From NCBI RefSeq assembly GCF_018145875.1, contig NZ_JAGSSV010000001.1, positions 186,001 through 250,000 on the forward strand: a stretch of 64,000 nucleotides of DNA. The letters are read 5' to 3'. Positions 8,013 to 15,827 of the stretch are shown here, in pieces. The notes under the pieces were generated by a model. That model was not told the origin of the DNA, searched no databases, and worked only from the letters and a program-made list of their open reading frames with translations. Source of the DNA: Marinomonas vulgaris. GTDB lineage: Bacteria; Pseudomonadota; Gammaproteobacteria; Pseudomonadales; Marinomonadaceae. Both the position numbers and the translations under genes were made by a program. Position 1 is the stretch's first letter. Each line of letters starts with the position of its first letter.

Positions 8013-8909
8013 TTATAAGGTGCCCATTTTTTCGATGGTAAAATCCAGAAAGGCCTGTGCTGGAGGGGTTAACGATTTGTTTTTTAAAAGCACTATACCA
8101 AGACGACGCACCACTTGAGGCTCGGCAAGGGGAATGAAGCGCAATGTGGTGCTGTCTTGAGGAAAAGCGTACCAGGGCAAGGTCGTAATACCCAACCCTG
8201 CTTCGATCATGGCAATCAGAGAAATCATGTTGGACACATAAAATTGCGACAATCCCAATAAGGCGCTCGCATCGCTGTCTTCCAGCAATCGAGACGTCCC
8301 ATTATTAATCAACCTATGGGATGTTAACTCTTCCCAGCACAAGGATGATTTCTGTGCTAACGGATGATCGATTGGACAAACAACGCCGATCTGATCCTGC
8401 CAAATAGGAATAAAATCCTTATCGCTGTGCTCTTCTTGATGAAATAAGTGGGCAATACCAAAGTCCACTTTTTGAGTCTCTACCATTTTCAGCACAGCTT
8501 CTGAATTATCATCAAAAAAGCTCACATGCAGGTCCGGTGTATGGGTAATAAATTCTTCAAGCAATTCGGGTAACACGCGACTGGCAATAGACGGAACCGA
8601 AGCAATTCGTAGGTGGCCGGCTTTGTGTTCAGACAACAACCTCATGTCTTCAGCGACCCTATCATGATGCTTAATAAGCTCTTTGGCTTTGGGTAAAAAA
8701 TACAAACCAAATGGCGTCAGCTCTGCTTTGGCCGTTTTCACATTACGTTTCTCAAACAAGCTTTCACCTAACTTGGTTTCTAAATCCCTAATGGAAAGAG
8801 ATATGGCAGGCTGAGTACGATGGGCTTTTTCCGCCGCCGCATGAAAGCCTTTCAACTCAGTAACCCACACAAAGTGGCGCAATTGAGTAATTTTTAAGTC
8901 TGGAAACAT
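8013..8909 (-). CDS. LysR-family transcriptional regulator
   Basis: 298 residues, the usual LysR length. The N-terminal winged helix-turn-helix (about 5-64) includes FHAAAEKAHRTQPAISLSIRDLETKLGESLF. The rest is a periplasmic-binding-like effector domain (about 90-295). It is divergent from the aldehyde dehydrogenase gene across a 93-base gap, the classic layout for a LysR protein that controls both itself and the neighbouring operon. The inducer is probably a substrate or intermediate of the pathway encoded at 9003-14217. No strong Shine-Dalgarno is visible before its ATG. Confidence 0.92.
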   Translation of the reverse strand: MFPDLKITQLRHFVWVTELKGFHAAAEKAHRTQPAISLSIRDLETKLGESLFEKRNVKTAKAELTPFGLYFLPKAKELIKHHDRVAEDMRLLSEHKAGHLRIASVPSIASRVLPELLEEFITHTPDLHVSFFDDNSEAVLKMVETQKVDFGIAHLFHQEEHSDKDFIPIWQDQIGVVCPIDHPLAQKSSLCWEELTSHRLINNGTSRLLEDSDASALLGLSQFYVSNMISLIAMIEAGLGITTLPWYAFPQDSTTLRFIPLAEPQVVRRLGIVLLKNKSLTPPAQAFLDFTIEKMGTL

Positions 8910-9002
8910 AATAAGAAACTCTTATCGGTTAATATTATTAATTAATTTTTGTTATGTAAAAATACCCCCTATTATTAATTCAACTTAACTTTGGAGGTCA
9001 AT
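8910..9002. promoter_or_regulatory. Divergent LysR / aldehyde dehydrogenase control region
   Basis: This 93-base AT-rich gap contains two direct copies of ATTATTAATT (8934-8943 and 8971-8980, 37 bases apart) and the palindrome TTAATTAA. A strong ribosome binding site GGAGG (8993-8997) precedes the ATG at 9003. The repeats are candidate LysR contacts. Confidence 0.45.
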
Positions 9003-10448
9003 ATGTCTGGTTCAATTTTTTGCAATTTCATCGCTGGTGAATGGGTAGAAGGAAACAAAGGCGCTGTGAACAACATCAGCCCAGCTGACAGCAAGGATAT
9101 CATTGGGCTTTATGCACAAGCAGACCAAGCGCAAACCGAAGCGGCTATCAGCGCCGCCAAAGCGGGCCAGCTGGAATGGCAAAAAAGTGGTTTAGAACAG
9201 CGCTACTCTGTTCTTATGGCCATTGGCGATGAACTGATTGCCCGTAAAGATGAATTGGGTGAACTCCTAGCCAGAGAAGAAGGGAAAACCTTGGCTGAAG
9301 GTGTGGGCGAAACCTATCGCTCCGGCCAATTTTTCCACTATTACGCAGCCGAAGTGCTACGACAAATGGGAGAAACCGCCGATTCCGTTCGACCTGGTGT
9401 TGACATCGAAACCCGCAGAGAGCCCGTTGGCGTGGTTGGCATTATCACCCCCTGGAACTTCCCAACGGCCACAGGCGCGTGGAAAATCGCCCCCGCTTTG
9501 GCCTTTGGTAATGCCATTGTGTGGAAGCCAGCAAACCAAGTGCCGGCTTCAGCATGGGCATTAACAGAAATCATTTCCCGTCAAAACCTCCCTGCTGGCA
9601 CCTTTAATCTGGTGATGGGTCCAGGCGCTGAAGTGGGCGATACCATGATTCACTCAAAAGGCATAAATGCGCTTACCTTTACCGGCTCCCTAGAAACCGG
9701 TCGCAAGGTCGCTGCTGCAACCGCAATGAACTTGGTGAAATGCCAACTTGAAATGGGCAGCAAAAATGCCTTGGTGGTGCTGGATGACGCGGATTTAGAC
9801 AATGCTGTTGAGTGTGCCGTTGGCGGCGCTTTTGGTGGCACAGGCCAAAAATGCACCGCGTCTTCTCGTTTAATCGTTACAGAAGGCATTCATGATCGTT
9901 TCGTTGACGCCATGATTGAACGCATGAAAAAGCTTGTTGTTGGCCATCCTCTTAAAGCAGGCGTTCACATTGGTGCCGTAGCAGATGCTCGCCAGATGGA
10001 GCAAAACCTAGCCTACCTAGCGTTAGCGAAAAAAGAAGGTGGCACCCTAGCCTACGGCGGCGACACACTTAAAGAAGATACCGATGGCTTTTTTATGCAG
10101 CCGGCGTTGTTCACCAACACCACCAATCAGATGACCATTAACCGCGAAGAAGCCTTTGCTCCTATTGCTTGTGTCATCAAGGTGAAAGATTACCAAGAAG
10201 CATTAGACACCCTCAATGATACCAACTTTGGTTTAACCGGTGGCATCTGCACTACCTCATTGCATTATGCAACTGACTTCAAGCGCAACGCAAAAACAGG
10301 TTGTGTCATGATCAACTTACCAACGGCCGGCACCGACTACCATGTTCCCTTTGGTGGCCGCAAAGACTCAAGCTTTGGTCCTCGTGAACAGGGCACTTAC
10401 GCCAAAGAATTCTACACCATCGTTAAAACGACCTATATTCGCGCATAA
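9003..10448 (+). CDS. NAD(P)-dependent aldehyde dehydrogenase, 2-oxoglutarate-semialdehyde type
   Basis: 481 residues of the ALDH superfamily. Catalytic residues are visible: Asn152 (TPWNFP), Lys175 (VWKPAN), Glu250 (LEMGSKN) and the nucleophile Cys284 (GTGQKCTASSRL). The LEMGSKNALVVLDDADLD and GAFGGTGQKCTASSR signatures are closest, to my recall, to 2-oxoglutarate-semialdehyde dehydrogenases of hydroxyproline, arabinose and glucarate breakdown. That specificity is an inference. The start ATG at 9003 has GGAGG 5 bases upstream; a TTG at 8991 in frame is less likely. It is first gene of a plus-strand run with the M19 homologue 12 bases downstream. Confidence 0.88.
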   Translation: MSGSIFCNFIAGEWVEGNKGAVNNISPADSKDIIGLYAQADQAQTEAAISAAKAGQLEWQKSGLEQRYSVLMAIGDELIARKDELGELLAREEGKTLAEGVGETYRSGQFFHYYAAEVLRQMGETADSVRPGVDIETRREPVGVVGIITPWNFPTATGAWKIAPALAFGNAIVWKPANQVPASAWALTEIISRQNLPAGTFNLVMGPGAEVGDTMIHSKGINALTFTGSLETGRKVAAATAMNLVKCQLEMGSKNALVVLDDADLDNAVECAVGGAFGGTGQKCTASSRLIVTEGIHDRFVDAMIERMKKLVVGHPLKAGVHIGAVADARQMEQNLAYLALAKKEGGTLAYGGDTLKEDTDGFFMQPALFTNTTNQMTINREEAFAPIACVIKVKDYQEALDTLNDTNFGLTGGICTTSLHYATDFKRNAKTGCVMINLPTAGTDYHVPFGGRKDSSFGPREQGTYAKEFYTIVKTTYIRA

Positions 10449-10460
10449 AGGAGCCGCATC

Positions 10461-11462
10461 ATGAATCATGCCTTTCATAACGACCTGATTGTGATCGATG
10501 GTTTACAGTATTCGAACTGGAGTAGAGAAATATTCAAACAGTTGCATGAAGGTGGCGTCACCATGGTTCATGCCACCATTGTTTATCATGAGAAAACACA
10601 AGAAACGCTTAAGCGCGTTGCAGAATGGAATCGTTTATTTGAAACCAATGCGGATCTTATTATGCCGATTCGTAGCACCGACGATATTCGCTTGGCAAAG
10701 CAATTAGGCAAGGTTGGCGTTATGTTCGGCGCGCAAAACTGCTCACCTATTGAAGACGATATCGGCATGATCGAAGTCATGCGTGAGCTCAATATGATGA
10801 TCATGCAGCTAACCTATAACAACCAAAGCCTGCTGGCATGCGGTTGTTATGAGGCAGAAGACAGCGGCGTTACTCGCTTTGGCAAACAAGCCATTCGTGA
10901 AATGAACCGCGTCGGCATGGTGATCGATATGAGCCACAGCGCAGAACGCAGTACGCTTGATGCCATAGAGATTTCTCAGCGCCCTATCGTTATCTCACAC
11001 GCCAACCCATTAAGTTTCCACCATGCGAAACGTAATAAATCCGATACCGTACTCAAGGCCCTGGGCGAATCTGGCGGTCTGTTAGGCTTCAGTCTTTACC
11101 CTTTTCATCTGAAAAATGGCCCAGATTGCACCTTGAATGATTTTTGCGACATGGTGGCCAGCACGGCGGATTTAATGGGCATCGATCACATCGGCATTGG
11201 TACAGACCTATGCCAAGAACAACCTGTCTCCGTACTTGAATGGATGCGTAATGGAAATTGGTCAAAAGAAATGGATTATGGCGAGGGATCAAAGTCCAAC
11301 GCAGACTGGCCAAAACCATTGAGTTGGTTCCGCGACAGTCGCGATTTTCCAAATATTACCAATGGGCTGCTTGATCGTGGTTTCAACAAAGATGAGGTCG
11401 CCAAAATCATGGGGCTAAATTGGTTGAACTTCCTCGATGATGCACTAAAGCCGATTCGCTAA
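10461..11462 (+). CDS. Peptidase M19 (renal dipeptidase) family homologue with altered metal site
   Basis: 333 residues, a TIM-barrel member of the M19 family, annotated by homology as membrane dipeptidase. It has no signal or lipoprotein sequence, so it should be cytoplasmic. Two zinc-ligand histidines are kept (His159 in DMSHS, His180 in ISHANP), as are the following Arg-Asn and Asp249 (GIGTD). However, the N-terminal HxD ligands of DGHxD are replaced (D-G-L-Q-Y, residues 13-17), and the bridging Glu is replaced by Gln92 (GAQN). A binuclear zinc dipeptidase is therefore doubtful, and it probably performs another hydrolytic or lyase reaction in this pathway. The start has AAAGGAG 7 bases upstream. 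Confidence 0.82.
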   Translation: MNHAFHNDLIVIDGLQYSNWSREIFKQLHEGGVTMVHATIVYHEKTQETLKRVAEWNRLFETNADLIMPIRSTDDIRLAKQLGKVGVMFGAQNCSPIEDDIGMIEVMRELNMMIMQLTYNNQSLLACGCYEAEDSGVTRFGKQAIREMNRVGMVIDMSHSAERSTLDAIEISQRPIVISHANPLSFHHAKRNKSDTVLKALGESGGLLGFSLYPFHLKNGPDCTLNDFCDMVASTADLMGIDHIGIGTDLCQEQPVSVLEWMRNGNWSKEMDYGEGSKSNADWPKPLSWFRDSRDFPNITNGLLDRGFNKDEVAKIMGLNWLNFLDDALKPIR

Positions 11463-11531
11463 TCAATGCAATCGCATTCAAAGGCAATACGTTTCTGACT
11501 TTCAGATAAACCAACGTTTCAGGAGATAACT

Positions 11532-13097
11532 ATGAAGAGTGCAAAAGAGGCAGATCTACCCAACAATGACGACCAAGCAAGCCGCACATCCGGCTTGCTT
11601 TATGGTGTCGACTTACCCGTTTTTTTCATCAGCGCAAGTGTCGTTTCCTTGTTTTGTATTGTCGCACTGTATGATATCAATCTGTTATCTACGTGGGTAA
11701 ACAGCGCTTTTGTCACCTCAACAAAGTACTTCGGAGCCTATTGGCAGGTATTGTTGTTACTGACCTTTGTGATTGGTTTATTTCTCAGCTTTGGTAGAAC
11801 CGGAAGAGTCGTTCTAGGTGGATTAAAAGCCCCTGAAATCTCTACCTTTCAGTGGATTTCTATCATCATGTGTACCCTGCTCGCCGGTGGCGGTGTGTTT
11901 TGGGCCGCAGCAGAACCAATGGCGCACTTCACGTCTCCTCCTCCGTTATTTGGCGGTGAAGCAGGAACCATAGACGCCGCCTACAATGCACTAGCGCAAA
12001 GCTTTATGCATTGGGGCTTCCTCGCTTGGGCTATTTTGGGCAGCCTGACTGGCATAGTGTATATGTATCTGCACTATGAAAAAGGCTTACCGCTAAAACC
12101 TCGTACACTTTTGTACCCTGTGTTTGGCAATCGCGTCATGACAGGGCCATTTGGTGCCATTGTCGATGCTTGCTGTGTTTTAGCCGTTGTGGCGGGAACC
12201 GTGGGGCCAATTGGCTTTCTGGGTTTACAGGTCAGTTTTGGCTTGGAAAAGCTGTTTGGTATTCAAAATGACTACTCAACTCAGCTGTTCATCTTGATTG
12301 CCCTGATTGTGATTTATACTCTTTCTGCGGTGTCTGGCGTGGCAAAAGGCATCCAGCTGATGAGTCGAATCAACGTCATTCTTGCGGTCGCACTTATGGC
12401 GTTTATTCTTTTATTTGGCCCAACCAGTTTTATTATTGATGGCTACATTCAAGGCTTTGGTCTTTATCTAGATAACTTCATTCCTATGGCTACCTTTCGT
12501 GGCGATCCAGGTTGGTTGAACTGGTGGACGGTGTTCTTCTGGGGTTGGTTCCTTGGCTACGGCCCTCTTATGGCGATGTTTGTCGCTCGTATTTCTCGTG
12601 GTCGTACCATTCGCGAAATGATTATATTGGTGTCCGTTGTTGCCCCCATCATTACCTGCTTTTGGTTCACGATTGTAGGCGGTAGTGGATTAGCCTTTGA
12701 ACTAGAAAACCCAGGCGTTATTTCCGAACCCTTTACCGGCTTTAACCTACCAGCGGCGCTATTGGCCATCACAGAACAGCTACCGATGGGCTTTTTAATC
12801 TCAGTGCTATTTCTAATCCTTACCACCATTTTTGTGGCAACCACAGGCGATTCCATGACCTATGCCGTGTCTATGGTGATGACAGGAACAGATCATCCCA
12901 AAAGTTCTATTCGTGTCTTCTGGGGCATTATTATGGGAGCAATGGCGGCCATTTTAATCTCGATTGGCTCTGGCGGCATTTCCGCTTTACAGTCTTTTAT
13001 CGTCATCACGGCCGTGCCGGTTTCTTTGGTCTTGTTACCTTCTTTATGGACAGCGCCACAAATAGCCAAAAAAATGGCCAACGACCAAGGTTTATAA
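11532..13097 (+). CDS. BCCT-family transporter
   Basis: 521 residues with about 12 membrane helices. The betaine/choline/carnitine transporter family imports zwitterionic or quaternary ammonium compounds. The signature FVARISRGRTIREM follows helix 8, and AAAEPMAHF matches the helix-3 region. The aromatic substrate box is altered. Where BetP-type carriers have a WAWWIAWAP-like run, this one has WGWFLGYGP, and the usual GMGIG glycine run is LAGGGVF. A substrate other than glycine betaine is suggested. It lies 69 bases after the M19 homologue with AGGAG at the right spacing, and gives the cluster its import step. Confidence 0.9.
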   Translation: MKSAKEADLPNNDDQASRTSGLLYGVDLPVFFISASVVSLFCIVALYDINLLSTWVNSAFVTSTKYFGAYWQVLLLLTFVIGLFLSFGRTGRVVLGGLKAPEISTFQWISIIMCTLLAGGGVFWAAAEPMAHFTSPPPLFGGEAGTIDAAYNALAQSFMHWGFLAWAILGSLTGIVYMYLHYEKGLPLKPRTLLYPVFGNRVMTGPFGAIVDACCVLAVVAGTVGPIGFLGLQVSFGLEKLFGIQNDYSTQLFILIALIVIYTLSAVSGVAKGIQLMSRINVILAVALMAFILLFGPTSFIIDGYIQGFGLYLDNFIPMATFRGDPGWLNWWTVFFWGWFLGYGPLMAMFVARISRGRTIREMIILVSVVAPIITCFWFTIVGGSGLAFELENPGVISEPFTGFNLPAALLAITEQLPMGFLISVLFLILTTIFVATTGDSMTYAVSMVMTGTDHPKSSIRVFWGIIMGAMAAILISIGSGGISALQSFIVITAVPVSLVLLPSLWTAPQIAKKMANDQGL

Positions 13098-13109
13098 CAC
13101 CTAAAAAAC

Positions 13110-13148
13110 ACCGTTAACATCAGCTTAGTACAGCGTGATGTTAACGGT
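13110..13148 (+). terminator. 13-bp inverted repeat after the BCCT gene
   Basis: ACCGTTAACATCA (13110-13122) and TGATGTTAACGGT (13136-13148) are perfect complements around a 13-base loop. A-rich sequence precedes the stem and TTT follows it, so it could terminate or attenuate transcription in either direction. Being 62 bases before the next start, it might instead be an operator or an mRNA-processing site. Confidence 0.35.
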
Positions 13149-13209
13149 TTGTAGAGTGAAACCCTGTATTTTCGGGCCATTTTTCCCACTTCAGACATTA
13201 GAGAAAACA

Positions 13210-14217
13210 ATGATTGATGAAAAAATACTTGTCTCATTAAAAGACATTGAACAAAACACAACGCAAGCTCTAATATCCCATGGCGCAGCCCCTTGGGTGG
13301 CAGCGGAGGTCGCAAAAGCGGTCAAACAAGCGGAAGCAGAAGGCAATCTTATATGCGGTCTGTTTTATTTAGACAGCTATTGCAAACAACTGGCGTCAGG
13401 CAGAGTGAAGGGTGCTGTTGATCCCATTGTCAGTCAGCCAAAAGGCTCAGCCGTTAAAGTCGATGCGCAACTGGGCTTCGCGCAAGCCGCTTTTGCTAAA
13501 GGCTTTGATAAGGCCGTTGAGTTGGCCAAATTAAACGGCACAGCGTCGTTGGCAATTTGTCATTCGCATACCTGCACGTCTATGGGCTATTTTACCGAGC
13601 AGATCGCAAAAGCCGGCTTGATCGGCATAGGTATGACCAACGCACCTGCTTGTGTGTCGCCTCCTGGCGCATCGAAAGCCGTGCTGGGCACCAACCCAAT
13701 TTCTATGGCGGTTCCATCAAAAGAAGGCGGTGTCGCGTTTAAATTTGATCAGTCAACCAGTGCGATTGCTATCGGCAAAATTCGTATTGCCGCAGCGGCA
13801 GGTGAAAAAATTCCTTTTGGTTGGGCTGTCGACAAAAACGGTGAACCGACTGACGACCCAGTCGCAGGGCTAGAAGGCTCGCTGGTTTCCGCTGGTGGCT
13901 ATAAGGGTTATGGATTTGGCTTAATGGCAGAAATACTGGCCGCGGCAGTGACTGGATCCAACAATAGCGTTGACGCGCCCGCACTTAAAACCACGGAAGG
14001 TGCGCCACACGACCTTGGTCAGTTTTATTTTTTACTCGACCCCACCCTGTATTCAGGTGATGCTTTTTGGGAAAGGTTAGAAACGTTACAACAAGCGGTA
14101 AACAGCCAAGAAAATGCTCGCCTACCAGGCTCACAGCCAAAAGAAGTCACAGAGGTTTTGATCAGCAAAACCTTATGGGATTCTGTTCTTAATAACCTGT
14201 GCCCAACGTCTACCTAG
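13210..14217 (+). CDS. Ldh-family (malate/L-lactate dehydrogenase type) NAD(P)H oxidoreductase
   Basis: 335 residues of the family that includes delta1-piperideine-2-carboxylate / delta1-pyrroline-2-carboxylate reductases, ureidoglycolate dehydrogenase and sulfolactate dehydrogenase. Family marks are a His in CHSHTCTSMGYF, TNAPACVSPPG, LGTNPISMAVP, the DQSTSAIAIGKI segment and PFGWAVDKNGEPTDDP. The substrate cannot be read from sequence. The company of a BCCT carrier and a semialdehyde dehydrogenase favours a cyclic imino acid. The ATG at 13210 fits the family N-terminus. The Shine-Dalgarno is weak (AGAGAAAA), and a hairpin precedes it. Confidence 0.88.
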   Translation: MIDEKILVSLKDIEQNTTQALISHGAAPWVAAEVAKAVKQAEAEGNLICGLFYLDSYCKQLASGRVKGAVDPIVSQPKGSAVKVDAQLGFAQAAFAKGFDKAVELAKLNGTASLAICHSHTCTSMGYFTEQIAKAGLIGIGMTNAPACVSPPGASKAVLGTNPISMAVPSKEGGVAFKFDQSTSAIAIGKIRIAAAAGEKIPFGWAVDKNGEPTDDPVAGLEGSLVSAGGYKGYGFGLMAEILAAAVTGSNNSVDAPALKTTEGAPHDLGQFYFLLDPTLYSGDAFWERLETLQQAVNSQENARLPGSQPKEVTEVLISKTLWDSVLNNLCPTST

Positions 14218-14239
14218 GCCCACAAAGAGCCCCATCCCC

Positions 14240-14279
14240 TTGTCTATACACCAACAGAACACCAGTGGTGTATAGACAA
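14240..14279. promoter_or_regulatory. 14-bp perfect inverted repeat after the Ldh gene
   Basis: TTGTCTATACACCA (14240-14253) pairs with TGGTGTATAGACAA (14266-14279) around a 12-base loop, 22 bases after the Ldh stop. No T-run follows, so it is a poor terminator. It shares the ATAGACAA half-site with the repeat at 7907-7924 and may be a binding site or a transcript-end stabiliser. Confidence 0.35.
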
Positions 14280-14417
14280 CTCGCTTTGAACAGCCACAAA
14301 GCCAAACGACCAAAACAGCGACAAATAAAGACAAGACTGTGCGAATAACACGCGTATCCGCACACCACAAAGCATGTTATCTTTACCTTAATTTTTGTAC
14401 TGTTTTAAGGATGCCCC

Positions 14418-15749
14418 GTGCACAGTCAAGTCGCTGATCTTATCGAAACCCTCATTCAAGACGAACTTTCTCCTGAGTCTGTTAATAGGGCTATTTCCGA
14501 ACTGACTCCTGACGATGTGGCACTGGCGCTTGAGTCCATCCCACTGACCCAACGCCGTCAGGCTTGGGAAAATATCAAACACGCCAACCGTCTCGATATT
14601 TTGGTCGAAATGCGTGGTGAGTCTCGTCAGCTGTTACTTAAAGAACTGGACGATACAGAAATCGAAGCTTTATTCACGGATGTTGACGCTGAAGACCTGC
14701 TCGAAATCACCGACTCCTTACCGGACCGTCTGGTCGATATCGCGCTCAATCAGATGGACAACAAACAGCGTGAATACTACCAACAAGGTATTGTTTACGA
14801 CGACGATGTCGTCGGCCGTTGGATCGATCACGAACTGCTCATTGCGTCCCAATCCATTCGTATTTCGGAAGCCATGCGACTGTTCAAAAAGCACATTCCG
14901 GATTACACCGACATGATCTATTTGGTGAATCGCACCGGCCGCTGGGTAGGCTGTGTCAAATTCGATCAACTGTTTAAAGCTCAAGGCCACGAGCCTATCT
15001 CCAGCTTGATCGACGAAGACTGTACCTTTATTCATGCCGATTCAGATTTGACCAAAGCGGCGGAAACACTAGAGCGCTCGGCCCTTTCAGCCCTGCCGGT
15101 GGTAGACGACAACCATATTTTGCTCGGTCGCTTTCATGCCGGTCTGGCCATGGAAACCTGGCGTTTGGAACACGAAGCACAACAGATGTCGACGGCCGGT
15201 TTGAACGAAGAATCTGACTTATTCGCGCCGGTTCAACGCAGTGCTGCCACCCGTGGTATCTGGTTAGGCATCAACTTACTGACGGCTTTTCTGGCGTCGG
15301 CGTTTATCGGAATTTTTGAAGGCACTCTGCAGCAGGTCGTGGCTTTGGCCGTGTTGATGCCTGTCGTGGCTTCTATGGGCGGCATTGCCGGTAGCCAAAC
15401 GCTTACCCTGATAGTACGGGGCTTGGCGCTTGGGCAAATCACCCGCAGTAACTTAAAATCTCTGCTATCAAAAGAGCTTAAAGTGGGCGGGCTCAATGGT
15501 ATTTTGTGGGCGATTGTCATTGGTGTGGTTACCCTCTGGTGGTTCGAAAGCCCCATGTTGGGCGCGGTCATCGGGCTGGCCATTATTGTTAACATTATTA
15601 TGGCGGCGTTGTCTGGGGTGTTGATTCCCGTGCTGCTCGACAAGCTGCGCATTGACCCAGCCTTGTCCGGCTCGGTGATTTTAACCACGGTGACCGACAT
15701 TGTTGGCTTTGTGGCCTTTTTAGGCTTGGGTACTTTATTGCTCATCTGA
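14418..15749 (+). CDS. mgtE: Magnesium transporter MgtE
   Basis: 443 residues. MgtE is a Mg2+-gated channel for Mg2+ (and Co2+) uptake in the inner membrane. The order is an N-terminal superhelical domain (about 1-125), a CBS pair (about 130-250) that senses cytosolic Mg2+, and five membrane helices from about 280 on. Those helices include MPVVASMGGIAGSQT, the conserved pore-region segment. The GTG start is chosen because AAGG lies 7 bases upstream and the nearby ATG is out of frame. No M-box riboswitch is evident upstream. It appears monocistronic. Confidence 0.93.
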   Translation: MHSQVADLIETLIQDELSPESVNRAISELTPDDVALALESIPLTQRRQAWENIKHANRLDILVEMRGESRQLLLKELDDTEIEALFTDVDAEDLLEITDSLPDRLVDIALNQMDNKQREYYQQGIVYDDDVVGRWIDHELLIASQSIRISEAMRLFKKHIPDYTDMIYLVNRTGRWVGCVKFDQLFKAQGHEPISSLIDEDCTFIHADSDLTKAAETLERSALSALPVVDDNHILLGRFHAGLAMETWRLEHEAQQMSTAGLNEESDLFAPVQRSAATRGIWLGINLLTAFLASAFIGIFEGTLQQVVALAVLMPVVASMGGIAGSQTLTLIVRGLALGQITRSNLKSLLSKELKVGGLNGILWAIVIGVVTLWWFESPMLGAVIGLAIIVNIIMAALSGVLIPVLLDKLRIDPALSGSVILTTVTDIVGFVAFLGLGTLLLI

Positions 15750-15827
15750 TCAAAATTACTCTTTCAGCAAAGCAGCAGTAATAACGAAACACTCTTAACA
15801 TTTAATAGACAGAAATAGAGAAATCGA

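Noticed and set aside
12557-12856. 99-codon open frame antisense to the BCCT gene
   Set aside because: Entirely within a well-supported membrane protein gene and without family resemblance.
14280-14417. Mg2+-sensing riboswitch before mgtE
   Set aside because: The gap is short and shows no M-box-like conserved core that I can recognise.
15233-15745. 170-codon open frame antisense to mgtE
   Set aside because: Fully inside mgtE, low-complexity Pro/Thr/Ile-rich translation, no ribosome binding site. A shadow of the membrane-domain codons.
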